DNA from: DASPJR01 sp035628505
GTDB taxonomy: Bacteria > Planctomycetota > SZUA-567 > H5-PLA8
Assembly (NCBI GenBank): GCA_035628505.1
Contig: DASPJR010000178.1
Coordinates: forward strand, 1 to 64,000
Direction: 5' to 3'
DNA: 64,000 nt
A program made the position numbers and the translations under genes. Under the pieces are notes generated by a model. It ran no database searches, was not told the origin of the DNA, and saw only the letters and a program-made list of their open reading frames with translations. Of this stretch, positions 34,262 through 42,545 are shown piece after piece; positions within the stretch are counted from its first letter, which is position 1; each line of letters begins with the position of its first letter.

Positions 34262-35431
34262 TTACTTCACCAGCATCACCAACGCAAAAACCAGCGCCAG
34301 GAAGAACACCGTCAGCGCCACGGCGAACACCGGAAGCCGCGCCGTCATCGGCAGGAATGGCAGGATCCTGTCGGGCAATTCGAATAGCTGATCCATTGTT
34401 GATTTGGGCGGACCAGACTGCACCAGTACCGGGCCGCGTCGTCCAGAATGCCGCGCGGCGCTTTTTGCCGGCAGCGGCGGCGGCTTGGCCGGTCCGCCGG
34501 CGCCGACCGCAAACGGGTTCTCGCCGTTAATCATCCGCTCGATGTCGGCTTTGAGCTCGGCGGCGTTCTGGTAGCGGTCGGCCGGGTCCTTGGCCATCAT
34601 TTTCATGATCATGGCGCTGATGCGCGGCGAAACGCCCGGCTGCCGCACGTCCGGCGGCGGCGGCATCTCCTGCAGGTGCTTGGTCATGATCAGCACGGGA
34701 TTATTGCCGGGAAACGGCAGCGTTCCGGTCGAAAGGTGATAGAGCGTCGCGCCCAGGCTGTAAATATCCGAGCGACAATCCACATCGAGATCGCCGCGAG
34801 CCTGCTCGGGCGAGATGTAGAACGGCGTACCGACCGCAAAACCGGCCATCGTGACGCGCTGGTCGCCTTTGCTCGCGCTGGCCAGACCCAGGTCGGTAAG
34901 CTTCGAGATGCCCTGCGAGTTCATCAGAATGTTGGCGGGCTTGATGTCGCGGTGAACGATGCCCTTTTCTTCAGCGGCCTGCAGCGCCTGCGAGATATCG
35001 AGCGTGATGCGCAGGATCTCCGCTTCGCTGAGGCGGCCTTTCTTGTTCAGCAGCAATTCGAGGTTGGGGCCGTCGATGTATTCGAGCGCAATGTAATTGT
35101 AGTTGTCAGCAACGCCGACGTCGTAGGCGGCGACGACGTTGGGATGCGAAATCTTCAGTGCCGCGCGCGCTTCGCGCCGGAAGCGTTCCAGGAATTCGTC
35201 GTCGCGCGCGAGCTCGTGCGGAAGAATCTTGATCGCCACCTTCTGACCGGTGGACATGCGGTTGGCGAGGTACACCGAACCCATGGCGCCCTGGCCGAGC
35301 TTGCCGACCAATTCATAATCACCCAGGCGCCGCGTCTTCTTCGCGGGCTGTTCAGTAGGCGAGTTCGGCCTCGCAGGTGAGGTCACCGGTGCGGCTCCTG
35401 AGTTCATGCGTTGCTGAGATCCCCATTTCAC
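34262..35431 (-). CDS. Hanks-type serine/threonine protein kinase, C-terminal membrane anchor
   Basis: 389 residues (ATG 35431 with AGGTG just upstream; ATG 35407 also possible). Kinase domain about 38-300: GQGAMGSVY, VAIKIL, HRDIKPANI, TDLG in place of DFG, FYISPE. A Pro-rich juxtamembrane linker (about 310-345) leads to one membrane helix at the very C-terminus (VFAVALTVFFLALVFALVMLV), with almost nothing outside. So the catalytic part is cytoplasmic and there is no outer sensor domain. Substrates unknown. Confidence 0.9.
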   Translation of the reverse strand: MKWGSQQRMNSGAAPVTSPARPNSPTEQPAKKTRRLGDYELVGKLGQGAMGSVYLANRMSTGQKVAIKILPHELARDDEFLERFRREARAALKISHPNVVAAYDVGVADNYNYIALEYIDGPNLELLLNKKGRLSEAEILRITLDISQALQAAEEKGIVHRDIKPANILMNSQGISKLTDLGLASASKGDQRVTMAGFAVGTPFYISPEQARGDLDVDCRSDIYSLGATLYHLSTGTLPFPGNNPVLIMTKHLQEMPPPPDVRQPGVSPRISAMIMKMMAKDPADRYQNAAELKADIERMINGENPFAVGAGGPAKPPPLPAKSAARHSGRRGPVLVQSGPPKSTMDQLFELPDRILPFLPMTARLPVFAVALTVFFLALVFALVMLVK

Positions 35432-35670
35432 CTGAAGAGTGCGTCGGCGTCAAAGTGCAAACTGAAAGTGGCGCTGCACGAGATGTAGAATCAGATACGA
35501 AGCTACGGACAAGCATCTTGAAAAAAAGTTCTGCACCAGTGCAAACAGCGGCCGCAGCTACGCTTATGAGATATCACACGTTGCAGGAAAACTTCCGACG
35601 GGCTCTGCTGTGAAATCAGCCAAGGAGCGGCTGATCGGACGTGGAAAGCACGAAATCCGAATTTCGAATT

Positions 35671-37959
35671 TCAGTTCTTCGGCAAATCGAACTTATCCGG
35701 TATCGACGATTGCCCCGCATCAGGCGCCAGACCCGACGAGGAATAGAAGCGCCGGATCTTTGCGGCGCTGGTCAGGCCTCGCAGCCACACGTCCACGTAC
35801 ATTTTGGCGCGTTCCTGCAGATAATCGCGCTCGACGCGGTCGCGCACTTCATGGAACTCCAATTGCCGCGCCGGATGCACGCCATCGACCAGGACAATGT
35901 GGTAGCCGCGGAAGGTGCGGAACGGCGCGCTGACCTGGCCGCGCTGAAGCGCCTGTCTTTTTACTTCAGCGTAGATCGCGGGTCCTTCGGGATAATCCGG
36001 ATTTCGCCCGTCCGGATACGTCGGCGGAAGGCGGCCGGCGCGGGCCTTATTGGCAGCAGAATCCATCGAGAAATCCCGCACCAGCTTGGCCCAGTTCGCG
36101 GCGATCGGGTTCGACAGATAACTGCGCCGCACTTCTTCGATGATGTTTACGGCGCCGAGCATCGCCGTCTTGTCGGCTTTTTCCATGCCGCCGCTGGGCA
36201 CGATAAGGATATGGCTCAGGTCGTACGAGGCCGGTTCGATGTAGCTCTCGCGCGCGAGCGCGTACTCAGTGATCAGCGTCTTCTGATCGATGCGGTCCCC
36301 TTCTTCGATAACCGTGTTGCGCGTGCGGCTGGCCATCAAAACCTTGCGCTTTACACATTCACGCAGCAGCAGCCCGGCCTCTAGTTTCTTGCGATAATCG
36401 TCGACGGTCTGCCCGTAATAAAGGTAGATGTAATCCTTGAACGGCATGTCAGGCGCTTCCTTTTCCTTGCGCAGACGGTCGTCGTTCAACTCCAGGTCTA
36501 CCAGTTCGATGCTGACGTTCAGCGGACGCGGCGGCGGCGCCTGGGCGGCACGCTGCCGCGGATCGGAGCACTCCCAATCCATGCGTTCGGCGCCGAGCGT
36601 CTTCAGCATCGTCGTGATCATCTCGTAGCTGATCAGGCGGTCGAGGGCTTCATCGCTCTCCGAGCGCAGCAGCTCACGCCAGACATCCGAGCGTCTCAGA
36701 GCGGTGTCGTTCACCTGCCCGACGATCGGATCGCCGTCGGCGTCAGCGGCTTTCGGCGCATTGGCATCGGGGATCACCGCAGCGCGCTCGGACAGCGGCG
36801 GCCAGAGCATCGTTCGCTCGGTTTTCAGCACCGCTTTGTCCATCAGGTCGTCCATCCAGGCGATGGAGCGCGTGCGGATTTCATTTTCTTCGTATGCGCG
36901 CAGCACTTTGTCGCGAACCTGCTCATACGTCACCGGCACAGCGGCCTTCACTTCCAGCATTTTGATGAGATGGAAGCCGTAGATCGTCTCGACCGGGCCG
37001 GTCATCTCTCCGGGCTTCAGGTCTTTCGCTCCTTTATAGAAGTCCGGTTCCAGCGGACCGCGCGCGTGGAACCAGCCCACGTCGCCTGGCAGCGCGTTCA
37101 TTTTTTCGCGCTCGGACGCCACGCGACGATTCGTCTTTGGATCGATGCGGCTCTTGTCGAGCGGGTCCTGAGAATACTGCCGTACGGCCTGCTCCCAGGT
37201 GATCAATCCGCCGCGGATGTCTTTGAGGATCTTCTCCGCTTTCTTTCGAGCCTGCCCCACGAGCGGCTCCAGTTCGTCGACACTGTCCTTGTATTCCAGC
37301 TTTTCATCGCGCTTGAGGCGGATGCGGCGCAGACGCTCCTGCTCGTATTCGGCCTTCTGGTATGCAGACGAACGGAAGCGGTAGCCGCGGTGAAAATCGC
37401 GGGGATCAAACCATGAAATCAGGATGTGGCTCGCGCGGTACGATGCGGGTGGCTGGAATTCGTCCAGATGCGAGGCGAAGTATTTCATCAACTGGTCTTC
37501 GGTGGGCTGCAGATCGCGCGCGACGCATTTCTTGGTGAGAAGGCGCTGGCGAACCACGAGTTTTTTGTACTCGTCGATGCTCATCGCGTAGCGCGCGCGA
37601 ATGATGTCGGCGATGGGAAAGCCTTTTTTCTGATCCCACGGCATGGAGATCAGCTCGGCTTTCAGCTCGTTGAGATCGACCGCGTACTGTTGTTCGATTT
37701 CCTCGGGCGTGACCGTGATCTGCGAGGCCTTGGCAGCCTGTTCGATGAGCGTGCGGCGGATGAGCCTGTCTATGGCCTGGGGCGCCGCGGCGCCGACCAG
37801 TTCGCGAATCAGATCCTGGCGGTAGATCGGGCGGCCATTCACCTCGGCAACGACGTTGGGAACACCTTCAAGCCCGGGAGGAACGGCTTCGTTGGCACGG
37901 CATGCGGCGGCGACTGTCAGAAGGATCAGTACAAACGAAGGAACGCTCAGACGCTGCAA
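35671..37959 (-). CDS. Secreted peptidyl-prolyl isomerase with two SurA/parvulin modules
   Basis: 762 residues. Signal peptide ends near AAACRANEA, whose Cys could be a lipobox-like site (not a strict match). Two successive units, each an N-terminal helical SurA-like chaperone part followed by a parvulin domain: PPIase 1 about 175-345 (ASHILISWF, then GDVGWF and GFHLIKMLEV), PPIase 2 about 580-715 (LSHILIVPSGG, then GYHIVLVDGV). A duplicated chaperone of this kind would help outer-envelope proteins fold, fitting the many secreted proteins nearby. Double parvulins as in SurA are known, but here the helical part is also repeated. Confidence 0.85.
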   Translation of the reverse strand: MQRLSVPSFVLILLTVAAACRANEAVPPGLEGVPNVVAEVNGRPIYRQDLIRELVGAAAPQAIDRLIRRTLIEQAAKASQITVTPEEIEQQYAVDLNELKAELISMPWDQKKGFPIADIIRARYAMSIDEYKKLVVRQRLLTKKCVARDLQPTEDQLMKYFASHLDEFQPPASYRASHILISWFDPRDFHRGYRFRSSAYQKAEYEQERLRRIRLKRDEKLEYKDSVDELEPLVGQARKKAEKILKDIRGGLITWEQAVRQYSQDPLDKSRIDPKTNRRVASEREKMNALPGDVGWFHARGPLEPDFYKGAKDLKPGEMTGPVETIYGFHLIKMLEVKAAVPVTYEQVRDKVLRAYEENEIRTRSIAWMDDLMDKAVLKTERTMLWPPLSERAAVIPDANAPKAADADGDPIVGQVNDTALRRSDVWRELLRSESDEALDRLISYEMITTMLKTLGAERMDWECSDPRQRAAQAPPPRPLNVSIELVDLELNDDRLRKEKEAPDMPFKDYIYLYYGQTVDDYRKKLEAGLLLRECVKRKVLMASRTRNTVIEEGDRIDQKTLITEYALARESYIEPASYDLSHILIVPSGGMEKADKTAMLGAVNIIEEVRRSYLSNPIAANWAKLVRDFSMDSAANKARAGRLPPTYPDGRNPDYPEGPAIYAEVKRQALQRGQVSAPFRTFRGYHIVLVDGVHPARQLEFHEVRDRVERDYLQERAKMYVDVWLRGLTSAAKIRRFYSSSGLAPDAGQSSIPDKFDLPKN

Positions 37960-38104
37960 CGCTTTCGTGCCTCGATGTTTCCCATTGTGGTGACGGCGCA
38001 GACTCTACCATCTTCACGCTTTAGACTCTAGTCTTGTTACATACCCTTTACGACGATGCGGCTTTTGCGGCGGTATAGTCCTCGTACCAGGAGGAGAAAC
38101 CGCC

Positions 38105-39355
38105 ATGAAACATCTTATTCTTTTTGCCGTACTCAGCCTTTCAGCCGCGCTGTACGCGCAGCAGCTGATTGTCCACGAATGGGGCACTTTCACCTCGGTG
38201 CAGGGCTCAGATGGCGTGCTGCTCGAATGGCGGCCGCTGCTCAAATCCGATCTGCCGCCCTTCGTTTACGACCGCACGAAGCGCGGAGTCGAGTTGCAGC
38301 AGGCAGGCTACCGGGAGAAGTTTGGTCTGGCCGCCCGCCAGCGCATGGAAACGCCGGTTATCTACTTCTATACGGACGAGGAAATGACGGTCGATGTCAC
38401 CGTCAAATTCCCGCAGGGACTGATCACCGAATGGTATCCACAGGTGCGCGATTTTGCGCCAATGCTAAGCAACCCCGGAAAACCGCAGATCAAAAATGGC
38501 ATGTTGCGCTGGGGTAAAGTAAAGCTCTTCCCCGCAGCGAAAAATCCAGACATGGCAAAGCTGCTCCCCAAGAACGACGCGCCTAGCCATTACTATCCAG
38601 CGCGCGAAACGGACGCGGCTTATGTGCGAAGCTGCAGGACGGGCGTAAACAACGTTACGACATACGAACACGAGAAATTCCTGTTTTACCGCGGCCTGGG
38701 CGACTTCAACGCGCCCCTGAAAGTGAGCAGTGCTGCAGGCGACCCGCTCTACCACACGATTGAGAACACTGGCAGCGAAGACATCGTAGGAGCGTTTCTG
38801 CTCATCGTCAGAGACGGGAAGGCATACTTCCGTCCGCTTGAGCAGCTGAAAGCCGGATCAAGTCGCAAGGAAATGACAACAGGCTCATTTGACTACATGG
38901 AGCTTCCGGCGGTCGTTGAGCGCATCAAAGCCGCCATGACTGTTGACCTCGTCAAACAGGGACTCTATCAGGCCGAAGCTGCAGCAATGGTGAAAACCTG
39001 GCAGGACTCCTGGTTTGAAGAAGAAGGCACGCGCGTGCTCTATCTTCTTCCCACCGCGTGGACCGACCGCGTACTACCGTTGAGCGTGACGCCCAAGCCG
39101 GACAGCACCGTCCGCGTGATGGTCGGCCGCGCAGAAATCATCACGCCAGAGCTCGAAGCCGCAGTCAACAAGCACGTCGCTGCGCTGGCGGATTCCGAAT
39201 TTGAAGTGCGCGAGCGCGCTTCGAGGGAAATCAAAAAGCTCGGCCGCTTTGCCGAGCCGGTGCTCAAGCGCGTTCAAGCCACGGCAGTTGATCCAGAAGT
39301 TCGTGTGCGTGCTGGCGATCTAATCAAGGCGCTCACTCAGGTGCCGGCACGGTGA
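38105..39355 (+). CDS. Secreted protein of unknown function with VHEWGTFTSVQG motif
   Basis: 416 residues; strong AGGAGGAG ribosome-binding site before ATG 38105. Signal peptide ends at LYAQQ. The mature protein starts LIVHEWGTFTSVQGSDG, a block I recall from many uncharacterised secreted proteins of Planctomycetota and Verrucomicrobiota. The last ~75 residues (VNKHVAALADSEFEVRERASREIKKLGRFAEPVLKR) look like HEAT/armadillo helices. No catalytic motif recognised. The two small membrane genes follow within 35 bp on the same strand. Confidence 0.7.
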   Translation: MKHLILFAVLSLSAALYAQQLIVHEWGTFTSVQGSDGVLLEWRPLLKSDLPPFVYDRTKRGVELQQAGYREKFGLAARQRMETPVIYFYTDEEMTVDVTVKFPQGLITEWYPQVRDFAPMLSNPGKPQIKNGMLRWGKVKLFPAAKNPDMAKLLPKNDAPSHYYPARETDAAYVRSCRTGVNNVTTYEHEKFLFYRGLGDFNAPLKVSSAAGDPLYHTIENTGSEDIVGAFLLIVRDGKAYFRPLEQLKAGSSRKEMTTGSFDYMELPAVVERIKAAMTVDLVKQGLYQAEAAAMVKTWQDSWFEEEGTRVLYLLPTAWTDRVLPLSVTPKPDSTVRVMVGRAEIITPELEAAVNKHVAALADSEFEVRERASREIKKLGRFAEPVLKRVQATAVDPEVRVRAGDLIKALTQVPAR

Positions 39356-39387
39356 AAAGTTAACCTTGGGGCAAAAAGGAACTGACC

Positions 39388-39600
39388 ATGCGATTGCCGC
39401 GTTTTCATCTCAGCACAGCCGTGACACTCATGCTCGCAGCCAGCATTCTCGTCGGACTGAACGCCATCGAGCAGCCGCCCCCTGCTCTGCCTACGCCAAA
39501 CGAGGGCTACATTGTGACGGGCAAAACGTACGGTTGGCCGGCTCGCTGGTATGACCCTGCCACCATAAAACCGTTTGATTTATCCTTCTTTATGAGGTGA
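39388..39600 (+). CDS. Small membrane protein, first half of a split pair
   Basis: 70 residues with one membrane helix near the N-terminus (LSTAVTLMLAASILVGLNAI) and a C-terminal part with the motif YGWPARWYDP. From memory, planctomycetal genomes carry single small membrane proteins in which an N-terminal helix, a YGWP motif and a second helix ending EWLIRRR are joined; this gene holds the first part only. The TGA at 39598-39600 is in frame with the next small gene (39607). See the findings. Confidence 0.6.
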   Translation: MRLPRFHLSTAVTLMLAASILVGLNAIEQPPPALPTPNEGYIVTGKTYGWPARWYDPATIKPFDLSFFMR

Positions 39601-39606
39601 CAACCG

Positions 39607-39732
39607 GTGATCTATCGACCGTCCGTGCGACGCGTCATCGCGATCAATCTTCTGACTGCCACTGGCATTCTGCTGGTGATTGGAACGGGCGCTGAATGGC
39701 TCGCCCGGCGGCGCGGTTTTCAGGCCTCATGA
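39607..39732 (+). CDS. Small membrane protein, second half of a split pair
   Basis: 41 residues from GTG 39607: a basic start (MIYRPSVRRVIA), one membrane helix (INLLTATGILLVIGTG) and a basic end (AEWLARRRGFQAS). It is in the same frame as the gene ending at 39600, two codons apart. AGGTGA, overlapping that gene's stop, lies 6 bp before the GTG, so translational coupling is plausible. Confidence 0.45.
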   Translation: MIYRPSVRRVIAINLLTATGILLVIGTGAEWLARRRGFQAS

Positions 39733-39836
39733 GCAGAGAGAACGCGACTTCAATACGGAGGCACTGAGAACACGGTGAGAACGAGATGGGATGGAGGAGA
39801 AGCGAATAAACGCAGATGTTCTGCGTGAATCTCAGT

Positions 39837-39884
39837 AAAAAAAAGAGCGGCTGTGACGCGCTGAAAAGGAACGTCACAGCCGCT
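39837..39884 (-). terminator. Rho-independent terminator (minus strand)
   Basis: 13-bp stem, AGCGGCTGTGACG 39846-39858 with CGTCACAGCCGCT 39872-39884, followed on the minus strand by eight T (A-run 39837-39844). It implies a minus-strand transcript from the right, matching the small gene at 39912-40034. Confidence 0.85.
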
Positions 39885-39911
39885 AAGAGCGCTGCCAAAC
39901 GGCAGCGCCGC

Positions 39912-40034
39912 TCAACTTTCTGCCGATGCCGCCGCGCGTGCGTCGAGGTCCTCGGCCCAGAACATCAGGATTGCAAGCCCCGCCGCGCAGGCAGTAAAAG
40001 CCGTAGTCCAGGCGATAAGCAGGCACGTCAGCAT
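39912..40034 (-). CDS. Very small membrane protein (40 aa)
   Basis: 40 residues: a hydrophobic helix (LLIAWTTAFTACAAGLAILMFW) and an acidic/Ala tail (AEDLDARAAASAES). ATG 40034 has a GAGGGA ribosome-binding site 7 bp upstream; longer starts in the same frame (to 40295) lack one and read as unlikely protein. A rho-independent terminator lies 28 bp after the stop. No family recognised. Confidence 0.5.
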   Translation of the reverse strand: MLTCLLIAWTTAFTACAAGLAILMFWAEDLDARAAASAES

Positions 40035-40359
40035 CGGGAATCCCTCTACGCTGAACGTATTTTGCATATCGCGTGCCGCAAATTGCACTGTGCATGAGAA
40101 GTCCTTCGGAACTATTTTCTCCAGGCGCTGACTCCTCTGTTCACAATGGCTCGATCGTGCTCTGAAATTCGCGAAAAATACCGCCACACAACGGCTGCTG
40201 AAGAATTCTCTGACAAAACTATTGCTCCGCCCGCTTTCCCCACTAAATTCCAGCTTTTCCATTCTGGAATTCGTGTTTTGTTGCCATGCGTGCAACGCAC
40301 CTGGGGCTTACGCCGTTTGCCCAACGTGAGCAGGGCTTGGCGTCACTTAAGGAGGAGAG
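40035..40359. promoter_or_regulatory. Divergent intergenic region with 8-bp inverted repeat
   Basis: 325 bp between the small minus-strand gene and the plus-strand secreted protein. AATTCCAG (40246-40253) and CTGGAATT (40264-40271) form a perfect inverted repeat, about 90 bp before the start at 40360. It could be an operator or a leader hairpin. No other gene is seen. Confidence 0.3.
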
Positions 40360-41019
40360 ATGTTTCGAAACGTTTGTCTGTTGTTCGTTGCAGCCACGCT
40401 GTCGTTTGCCGTCTGCGCGGGGGATGCACTGAAAATTACTGATTCAGCCAAAACGTCGGTGAAGAAAACACCCGTCGCCTCACCGCTGGGCCCGGCGATC
40501 GAAGCGCTTGCGGGCAAATCGACGATTCAGATCGTGATTCCCGCGCCGGGTGTCGACGCAGCCACGTTCAATGCCAGCACGCAGATCAAAGTCGTCATCA
40601 GCGAGAGCGGCAGCAGCGATTATTTTCTGGATCTGACCTTCGGCAAAGACCCCAAGTATACGCCGGGCGCCAAGTCGGTGAAAATCGATCAAAAAGACAT
40701 CGCCGGCGTCCCCGGCCGCGTCACGCTGCGCCTGACGCAGGTGAAGATCGGCAAAGATGAAATCGTCATCAGCATCAAGAACAACGTCAACTCGCTCTAT
40801 ACGCAGACGTTCCTGAACTATGGCACGTTCAACATCGTCAAGTATCCGGAAGGCAGCGGCACCGGTTCGAAGACGTTCACGGTTGAAGCCAGCGTCGGCA
40901 CTTTCGCGAAAACCTTCACGTCGGTGAAAGAAGACATCACCTACACTAACAAGAAGAAGATCATTTCCGGCTCAACGTACTGGACCGGCAACGCGAAGGG
41001 CACCGCGTCGGTGCAGTAA
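40360..41019 (+). CDS. Secreted protein of unknown function, possible member of the shared C-terminal-module family
   Basis: 219 residues; AAGGAGGAGAG immediately upstream of ATG 40360 predicts strong translation. Signal peptide ends AVCAGDA. The mature part is predicted mostly beta: TIQIVIPAPGVDAATFNAS, IKVVISESGSSDYFLDLTFGKD, then VTLRLTQVKIGKDEIVISIKNN. Its order of segments resembles the C-terminal module of the giant proteins at 10779-15221 and 46256-48889, but identity is low. No function known. Confidence 0.6.
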   Translation: MFRNVCLLFVAATLSFAVCAGDALKITDSAKTSVKKTPVASPLGPAIEALAGKSTIQIVIPAPGVDAATFNASTQIKVVISESGSSDYFLDLTFGKDPKYTPGAKSVKIDQKDIAGVPGRVTLRLTQVKIGKDEIVISIKNNVNSLYTQTFLNYGTFNIVKYPEGSGTGSKTFTVEASVGTFAKTFTSVKEDITYTNKKKIISGSTYWTGNAKGTASVQ

Positions 41020-41128
41020 TTTAGGTACGACACAGAGTCACGAAGATCAGGGGAGAGGATTTCTCGGTCGAAGTCCCCTCCCCTTTTTCTTTGTGTCTTG
41101 GAGTCTTCGTATCTTCGTGTTCGATCTG

Positions 41129-42478
41129 TTAAGCAAAGAGCAGCAGAATCACGCCGAGCAGCGGGAAAGCAAAGCAGAATACGACCAGGCAGTAGCCCAT
41201 GATTTCGCGCGCCGTCAGGCCCATGATGCCCAGCAGCGGCAACGCCCAGAAGGGCTGAAACATGTTGCCGACCATATTGCCGTAGGCCACCGCCATGATT
41301 GTCTTGCCGTAAGACGCACCCAGATCCTTTGCGGCAGCAAGCATGATCGGACCTTCCACGGCCCATTCGCCCGCGCCGCTAGGGATGAAAAGCTTCGTGA
41401 AGATGCTGCTGAGGTAGGTAAAGAAGGGCAGCGTTCCGGCCGATGCGAAGTAAACGAACTGATGCGCGATGAGATGGCCGAGGCCGGAACCTTTCATAAT
41501 GCCCATGATGCCGCCGTAAAATGGAAACTGCAGCACGATCCCGCCGACGCCGCGCACGCTCTGGCTGATTGCCTTCATGTAGGCCACCGGCGAACGGTGC
41601 AGGAGCATTCCCGCCATCAGGAACGAGAAGTTTACGATATTGTGATTGAGATTCGCTCCGTTCGCGCGGAAGTACTTCACCAGAAAATAAACGCCCAGCC
41701 CGCCGATGATCCACGACGTGATCGGACTGGCGTCGATCTTCCCGGCGATGGTGGAACGGTCAATCTGCACTTCTACGGGCTTCATCTCGGAGAGCGTCTC
41801 TGGCGAAATCTCGCGCTGATCTTTTTTCGGAGTCATCGCCGCGAGCAGAAAAGGCACTGTGAAGAGCAGCAGGCCGCAGGCGACGAAATTCATCGGATGA
41901 AAAATCGTCTTCTCCAGCGAAATGAGGCCGATGTCCTTTTCAAGAAAATGCCCGGGCGTGTTCACAATCAGGGGCGCGCTTGCGCTCAGGCCGCCGTGCC
42001 AGATCAGCAGCGACGTGTAGCCGGCCGCGCCGAGCAGCGGGTAATGAATCTTTATCCCACGCGCCTTCGCCTGCGCGGCGACTTCGCGCGCCAGCAGTGC
42101 GGCACTGATCAGCCCGAATCCCCAGTGCAGCCAGCCAAACAGGATCGAGGCGAATGAAACGAACGCGACCGCGCTGAAGTCGCTCTTCGGCCAGCCCGCG
42201 ATGGACTTGATGGCGTTGTGAACAATCGGCGAGGACGCTACGGCTTCACCGGTAACGACGATCAGCACCATCTGCATGGCGAAGCTGAGCAGGTCCCAGA
42301 AACCATCGCCATTCTTCGTGCCGTAAAACCAGTGTTGAACGAGATCATCGAAGGAACTCTGCGTAAAGAGCTTCGCCATCGCAAACGTCAGCAGCGTCAG
42401 CAGCAGCACGAGCAGAAACGGATCGGGCATGTACTGCCGCACGAAATACTCGAACCGCAGGCCGATTCGTTCAAGCAT
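41129..42478 (-). CDS. Short-chain fatty acid transporter, AtoE family
   Basis: 449 residues from ATG 42478, with an AGGA site; the frame continues upstream to 42613 without family similarity. About twelve hydrophobic segments; the start MLERIGLRFEYFVRQYMPDPF and the block IHYPLLGAAGYTSLLIWHGGLSASAPL are typical of the TIGR00366/AtoE family of short-chain fatty acid (acetoacetate, butyrate) permeases. Downstream of cinA on the same strand (67 bp), possibly co-transcribed. Substrate by family only. Confidence 0.85.
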   Translation of the reverse strand: MLERIGLRFEYFVRQYMPDPFLLVLLLTLLTFAMAKLFTQSSFDDLVQHWFYGTKNGDGFWDLLSFAMQMVLIVVTGEAVASSPIVHNAIKSIAGWPKSDFSAVAFVSFASILFGWLHWGFGLISAALLAREVAAQAKARGIKIHYPLLGAAGYTSLLIWHGGLSASAPLIVNTPGHFLEKDIGLISLEKTIFHPMNFVACGLLLFTVPFLLAAMTPKKDQREISPETLSEMKPVEVQIDRSTIAGKIDASPITSWIIGGLGVYFLVKYFRANGANLNHNIVNFSFLMAGMLLHRSPVAYMKAISQSVRGVGGIVLQFPFYGGIMGIMKGSGLGHLIAHQFVYFASAGTLPFFTYLSSIFTKLFIPSGAGEWAVEGPIMLAAAKDLGASYGKTIMAVAYGNMVGNMFQPFWALPLLGIMGLTAREIMGYCLVVFCFAFPLLGVILLLFA

Positions 42479-42545
42479 CGCTTCATCCTTTAACAGACAA
42501 CACAAAGACTTTGCGTCTGAGTGGCTCCGAGTTGTGCGATTCGAA

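Noticed and set aside
39598..39600. Selenocysteine reading of the UGA in the small membrane protein pair
   Set aside because: No Cys or redox context, no obvious SECIS hairpin seen, and a ribosome-binding site with a GTG start follows, so two coupled genes explain it better.
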